Part shown: piece after piece, positions 59,878 to 64,000 of the stretch
How positions within the stretch are numbered: position 1 is the first letter of the stretch
Layout of the letters: each line of letters opens with the position of its first letter
Origin: Gnetum montanum
Taxonomy: Eukaryota; Streptophyta; Gnetopsida; Gnetales; Gnetaceae
Length of the DNA stretch: 64,000 nucleotides
Reading direction: 5' to 3'
Assembly (NCBI GenBank): GCA_015680685.1
Contig: MNCI01026249.1
Coordinates: 1-64,000, forward strand
The notes under the pieces: generated by a model
The model's input: only the letters and a program-made list of their open reading frames with translations
What the model was told of the DNA's origin: nothing
Databases searched by the model: none
Translations under genes and position numbers: made by a program

Positions 59878-61859
59878 TGATGTATAAATTTTAAACACAT
59901 CAACACATGAAAGAATTTGTTTAGGGAGGCTATTGCCTATGGTGCCTCTCGTATGGGTACAGAAACTTAGAAATAGTTTTAGCTGGAGAGGGCTATCTAA
60001 AATTAAATGGTTAAATGACCTTAGGTTATGGCATTTCAAGGAAATAAAAATTATTTAGAAAAAGAAACATTTCAAGATAATATAAAAGGATGGGCTATAG
60101 TAGCTCTTGAATATGAAATCTTACGTAATTCAACTTTCATAAATAGATGGGGTTCTTAATGTTTGATGTGAAATAAAGATTCACATTCAAAATCACTTGA
60201 ATATAAATAAAAGACTACAATGGAACTTAGCTTAAATGAGCACAACATCTAGTTACTCTAGCTGAGCTAAGGCTTACTCCATTGTTTGGTCTACATGGGT
60301 TTTCCCATCACCACTAGAGGAGGAATAGGAGGTAGCTATGGTGATGTTGGTGGTGCTGGTGCCATTTGTTGTTGTTTCTTATAGCATCGTTGTAGCCGAT
60401 GATGTCCACTGCTAGGCAAAAACCCTTGTTGTTGCAGGAACAAAAACCTCGCTATGTAGAAATGAACTACTGTGCACCACCATTCATTGTTGCCTACCAC
60501 CATTGATGCACATTGTCATTGTTGTCACTAACTACCATATGCATACTACTGACCATGCGCCACTACTACCATTCACCATCGCCGTTCGCACTGTTTACCT
60601 ATGCTACTATTTGCCATCCTACATCACTGCCATTCACTACTATTCCCTACTACCATTTGTGCTACCATTTTCCATCACACATCATCATTTACCACTACTC
60701 CCCACCATCATTCACACTACTACCATGTGCTTGCTTGCCAATCACTCATTACCACATGCCTACAAACATTCATGCCATGCACCTACATATGTTTTTGCCA
60801 CACACCATCACTATGGCAAGTGTCATCATTGTGCATCACACACAGTCACCACTAACATGCACCACCACTTGGAAAAATAGAGGTGAAAAGAGGGATCCTT
60901 CACTTGTTTTCATGCTACCTACTACCATTGCTATCCGCACACTGCCTCTTGCTACTATGCTACCATGCTACTATCCTCCATTCTCGTCATCGTCGTAGGC
61001 CCTGAGAGAGCTAGAGAGTGAGCAATTGTCCTGAGAGAGAGAGAGAGAGACTATTAGAGAACCCCTCCCACCATCTATTTCTCCTACTATTTTATAAGCC
61101 TTTCCCACCATCTGCTACTCCTACTATTTTATAACCCCCTCCCACCATCTGCTGCTCCTACTATTTTATAAGCCCCTCCTTGCTAATGCTTTTAAGTGCC
61201 CACATTCACACATCTACTACCAACACCATGTCACCCACTCCACGTAACATTGGCCAGCACAACATCGGTTACCACCATAGACAAGCTAAACCAAGCTAGC
61301 ATGAAGACAAACTAGATCTAATATGTTATTGCAATAAGCTTGTATCTTTTTGGAAAATCACGCTTCTCAGGATAATGTATGTTGATCATATATCATATTA
61401 ACATACACCTATGAATTAAAACCTTGCTCATCATTAACCATTAGATTCTAGATGCTTCTAGTGCTTCAAATCTCTACTACTTCCTTTTCCACAAATACTG
61501 ACTTGCCCTTACACAAAACACATGATAAAACTCTATGAAGGCATGTCATGTCCATGAATGATGAAAATCCATGCATAGGATCAGTGTACTAAACTCTAAT
61601 ATATATTTTACATTAAAACTATAGTTATTTGTTTTCCTTTCATGACATCTCTAATAGCTATATCCTAATGTTGATGGATGACAATGCTCTCTTATAATAA
61701 TAAATAATTTAAAGGTTTTATGATACCTCTCATTGAAAGTACCTCTATGTACCATGTAATTTGTTTCAAGTAATGGATTCAAATCATGAAACTATACCCT
61801 AGTGATTAGACTAATAAGTCATGGCCTTGTGCCTAGCATGGGTGATGTTGGCATCAACA
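59878..61859 (-). repeat. 5' LTR of element 4
   Basis: Aligns with 50420-52304 and is about 100 bases longer, mainly from a triplicated TATA unit at 61080-61190. It has a GA microsatellite at 61033-61050 and the same ACC/CAT-rich stretch (60470-60870). Confidence 0.83.
61080..61190 (-). repeat. Three 37-base tandem units, each with a TATA box
   Basis: On the minus strand TTATAAAAT stands at 61089-61097, 61126-61134 and 61163-61171, each preceded by GGGAGG-like and followed by AGTAGGAG-like sequence. The other LTR has one unit. Confidence 0.85.
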
Positions 61860-61864
61860 CTTGT
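61860..61864. repeat. Candidate target-site duplication of element 4, right
   Basis: CTTGT, matching CCTGT at 50415-50419 with one transition. Confidence 0.55.
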
Positions 61865-62150
61865 GAATTGATTGTTGATTTTTTTACCATTGCTATGATG
61901 AAATAATGGTATTTCAATTTCTTTTTTTCACTTTTACATTCTTTCTTTTGGTCCTAATGTAAGGTTGTTCAAAATATTTATGTGAAAATGCCTCATAAAT
62001 TTAAAAATTCAATGCACATGTCATGAATACAACCACAATAACTTCTAGATTTCAAAACAAGGAATACTACTATTATGAACATGACCATGATATGATGGCA
62101 TGACATTGTTGGATGGTCATGCGTTGGTGGCATGGATCACCTTTCTAGAA
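61865..62150 (-). promoter_or_regulatory. Displaced upstream region of PR-10 pseudogene 3
   Basis: 62000-62145 matches the upstream region of pseudogene 1 (14565-14690, inverted). It therefore belongs to the block cut by element 4 and once stood a few hundred bases from the ATG of pseudogene 3. CG sites of the other copy are mostly TG or CA here. Confidence 0.7.
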
Positions 62151-64000
62151 TCCTCACCCATGCTAGATATAAAATTTACTTTTTGAAACCAAGTTCATAA
62201 ACTATTGTGTGTGGAGATAAAAGACCTGCAAGAGACAAGCTACTAATGCTCATATGAAATTTATGCTCTAATAGTCCTATGCATAGTTAATAATACAACA
62301 TTAATAATGGGTAACAAGAAAACAAGACCAGAAACCAAAAACCAAATAAAATAGTAGATATAAAGTAAATTGCTTAATATTTCTAAATTGGTTCAACTCT
62401 GTATCTCTCTATCATGAATGAAAAAAGCAATCCCTTTATAATGATTGACCTCAAGATCAAAATAATAGGGCTAAAGGATAAGCTCATTCAAAAAATGAGC
62501 AAATGCTTATGATTGTGCTTTCCTCTATGCTTGTATATATAAATTTATTGGTCAAGGTCAAAATATCAATACATATAGGCATATATGTTCTTTCAGTCTT
62601 GAAAGGTCAAAGGAAACTGAACGTGTCATTATTATGTAGTATAGTGTGTATGCACATTCTTTGAATGAGCTTATCCTTTGGCCTTTCTTTCAAATTTTTT
62701 TAATAAGTGTAAGCACACTCTATTGCTACTTTGCCACATGATAAATCTATCTCTCACTATCCTACATCTTGCATTAGTGCTTTTGACTAACTATAGGATA
62801 AAGATTATCCATAGGAACCATATCATCCATAGTCCATAGAACCTAGTGGTGAACCATTGATCCATCATTGATGATGGGTGGACACCTTTCTTGGATGATG
62901 CTTGAATTAAATATTTCCTAGGTAAGCTTTCCTAGTGTCAAAGTGTGTACAAGGATAGAGAATAGCATGATTACTTGGAATTAAATATCATGATTATTGT
63001 TATCGGTAGGCTTACTTAATTACTTACTTATGGAGGTTGTCAACAAAGCATCCTCTTACTTTCCTACTGAGCTTACGATTGGTGTTTAGAATTGATTATT
63101 ATAGTTAGTATCATGTGATTCAGGATAGGCTCATGGGTAGGCTTTTGGATGAATAGTGATGATTATCTATTAGCTCGCACACCCATGTTATGAAAGATTG
63201 GGAAGAACAATGCAAGCAAAATCAAGGGGAGGACATTGGTCTAAAGGATGGGTAATGTTTATTAACACCCAATCCCTTGTATGCTTAAACTTTCATTTGT
63301 TAGATATTGAAGGGGCTTTTAACAAACTTAACTAATTAATCATTGCATTAGCAATATGATGTATATGAGTAAGGAATAAATGAGAACTTCTCTTTCATAC
63401 TTGATTGGGTTCTTTCCTAGTGAAATGATGTTAATAATATTGCCTACCCCACCCAACTAGCTTTCAACTTAACTAGCAAAAAAAAAATCTTTTCTTTTCT
63501 TTTCTGTTATAGCAAGGTAATTGGCTTTATATCAAGGTAACTCTTTGTACTTGGATGGATGGTTCATAAAATAATAGATTTCTAAAGCTTATGTTGGCAG
63601 TATACTACCGTGAACTCGTATGGAAAGGAACTACTTTTGTTTAACTATATTTAAGTATTTTTGTATTAAATTTTCTTTTTTTAAAATTACTTAGTTGTCT
63701 TTTGTGGTTATTTTTAGTAACCTAGGTGGGTGAACTAACCAACAGCAGAAGTAAGTATCCAACCAAGCAACTAACAAACACTTAGAACTTTAATTAATGT
63801 AATTACATACTTGGTAGTAGCTAGTAGCTTACTTAGCAACTTACTTATATGGATTTGTGTAAGATATCAGAATGATAATATTGATGGACCACTTAGCATA
63901 ATGGTTTAATCTATATTAATCTAGAATTTAGCTCAAGTAATGAATTAAAGTAATAAAAGTATACTGATTTTTTTTGTTAAGAAGTGTTTTCCTTAGAGTA
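62151..64000. other. Unassigned AT-rich sequence with a foldback
   Basis: No coding domain was recognised. CTAAAGGATAAGCTCATTCA at 62471-62490 recurs inverted at 62662-62681 (arms about 29 bases, two or so mismatches, loop about 157 bases). A TTTTCTTTTCTTTTC-type run lies near 63490-63505. Confidence 0.45.

Larger units (their letters stand above)
50420..61859 (-). mobile_element. Element 4: second Ty3/gypsy family, minus strand, with misassembled middle
   Basis: Long LTRs (50420-52304 and 59878-61859) share the ends TGTTGCATAAA or TGATGTATAAA and GGCATCAACA. A polypurine tract adjoins the left LTR on its inner side and a primer site the right one. On the minus strand, gag (59137 to 57730), protease (to 57457), RT, RNase H and integrase are in order. 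RT uses YLDD, and the primer site differs from elements 1-3, so this is another lineage. 56129-57448 contains an inverted copy bounded by N, so the real length is unknown. Confidence 0.87.

Noticed and set aside
61033-61050. GA microsatellite as a regulatory element
   Set aside because: A short simple repeat in an LTR, with no evidence of function.
1-64000. tRNA, rRNA, CRISPR array, prokaryotic operon or defence system
   Set aside because: None was seen by eye. The sequence is a plant nuclear, transposon-rich region, and spaced direct repeats are either LTRs or short tandem units without spacers.

Overview
This is a gene-poor, AT-rich stretch of a large plant nuclear genome, most likely a gymnosperm. 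Mutually nested and heavily decayed retrotransposons surround a small family of PR-10/Bet v 1-like genes. Supporting signs are plant Ty3/gypsy elements (Athila-like, with tRNA-Asp-type primer sites), a plant L1 LINE carrying a DUF4283 ORF1, non-LTR relics with an LYGC-x-VWG-type region, and a PR-10 protein that resembles conifer PR-10 as I know the family. The species assignment is inference. Only one protein-coding gene looks intact: an intronless 162-codon PR-10-like gene on the minus strand at 30689-31177.

Layout. 1-6805: element 1, an Athila-like gypsy element (+) cut by the window start, with a truncated 3' LTR. 8391-14000: a GC-rich L1 LINE (-). 14540-16260: PR-10 pseudogene 1 (+) with its promoter and 3' flank. 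16600-17960 (-) and 18131-19140 (+): LINE relics. 19163-29251: element 2, a full-length relative of element 1 with two LTRs, a primer site and a perfect 5-bp target duplication (AACAC). 29330-31500: the intact PR-10 gene and flanks. 32856-33310: Ty1/copia RNase H relic (-). 34451-35400: LINE relic (+). 36285-37025 and 47890-47945: the two halves of PR-10 pseudogene 4, split by element 3 (37026-47889, minus), which has a CCACC target duplication. Element 3 has gag and protease but no recognisable reverse transcriptase or integrase, plus a second decayed reading frame. 48300-50414: PR-10 pseudogene 3 (-), whose upstream region is split by element 4 (50420-61859, minus, a different gypsy family) and resumes at 61865-62150. 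62151-64000: unassigned.

How it fits together. A block of about 2-2.5 kb (upstream region, PR-10 gene, 3' flank) was duplicated at least four times, once in inverted orientation. LTR elements then landed in two of the copies. Decay is dominated by C-to-T and G-to-A changes, as expected for long-methylated DNA, and it is visible in the primer sites, in catalytic codons and in the pseudogenes. The intact gene escaped this and keeps a TATA box and an upstream 12-bp ACGT palindrome.

Assembly caution. Positions 56181-57447 are a near-perfect inverted copy of 54862-56128, bounded by single N bases at 56180 and 57448. The copy replaces the expected protease/RT junction of element 4 and is most likely an assembly artefact. 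An 83-base N run lies at 47403-47485, next to an unrelated GC-rich insert. No tRNA, rRNA, CRISPR array or prokaryotic-type system was seen. Domain edges given here are approximate because they were read by eye through stops and frameshifts.
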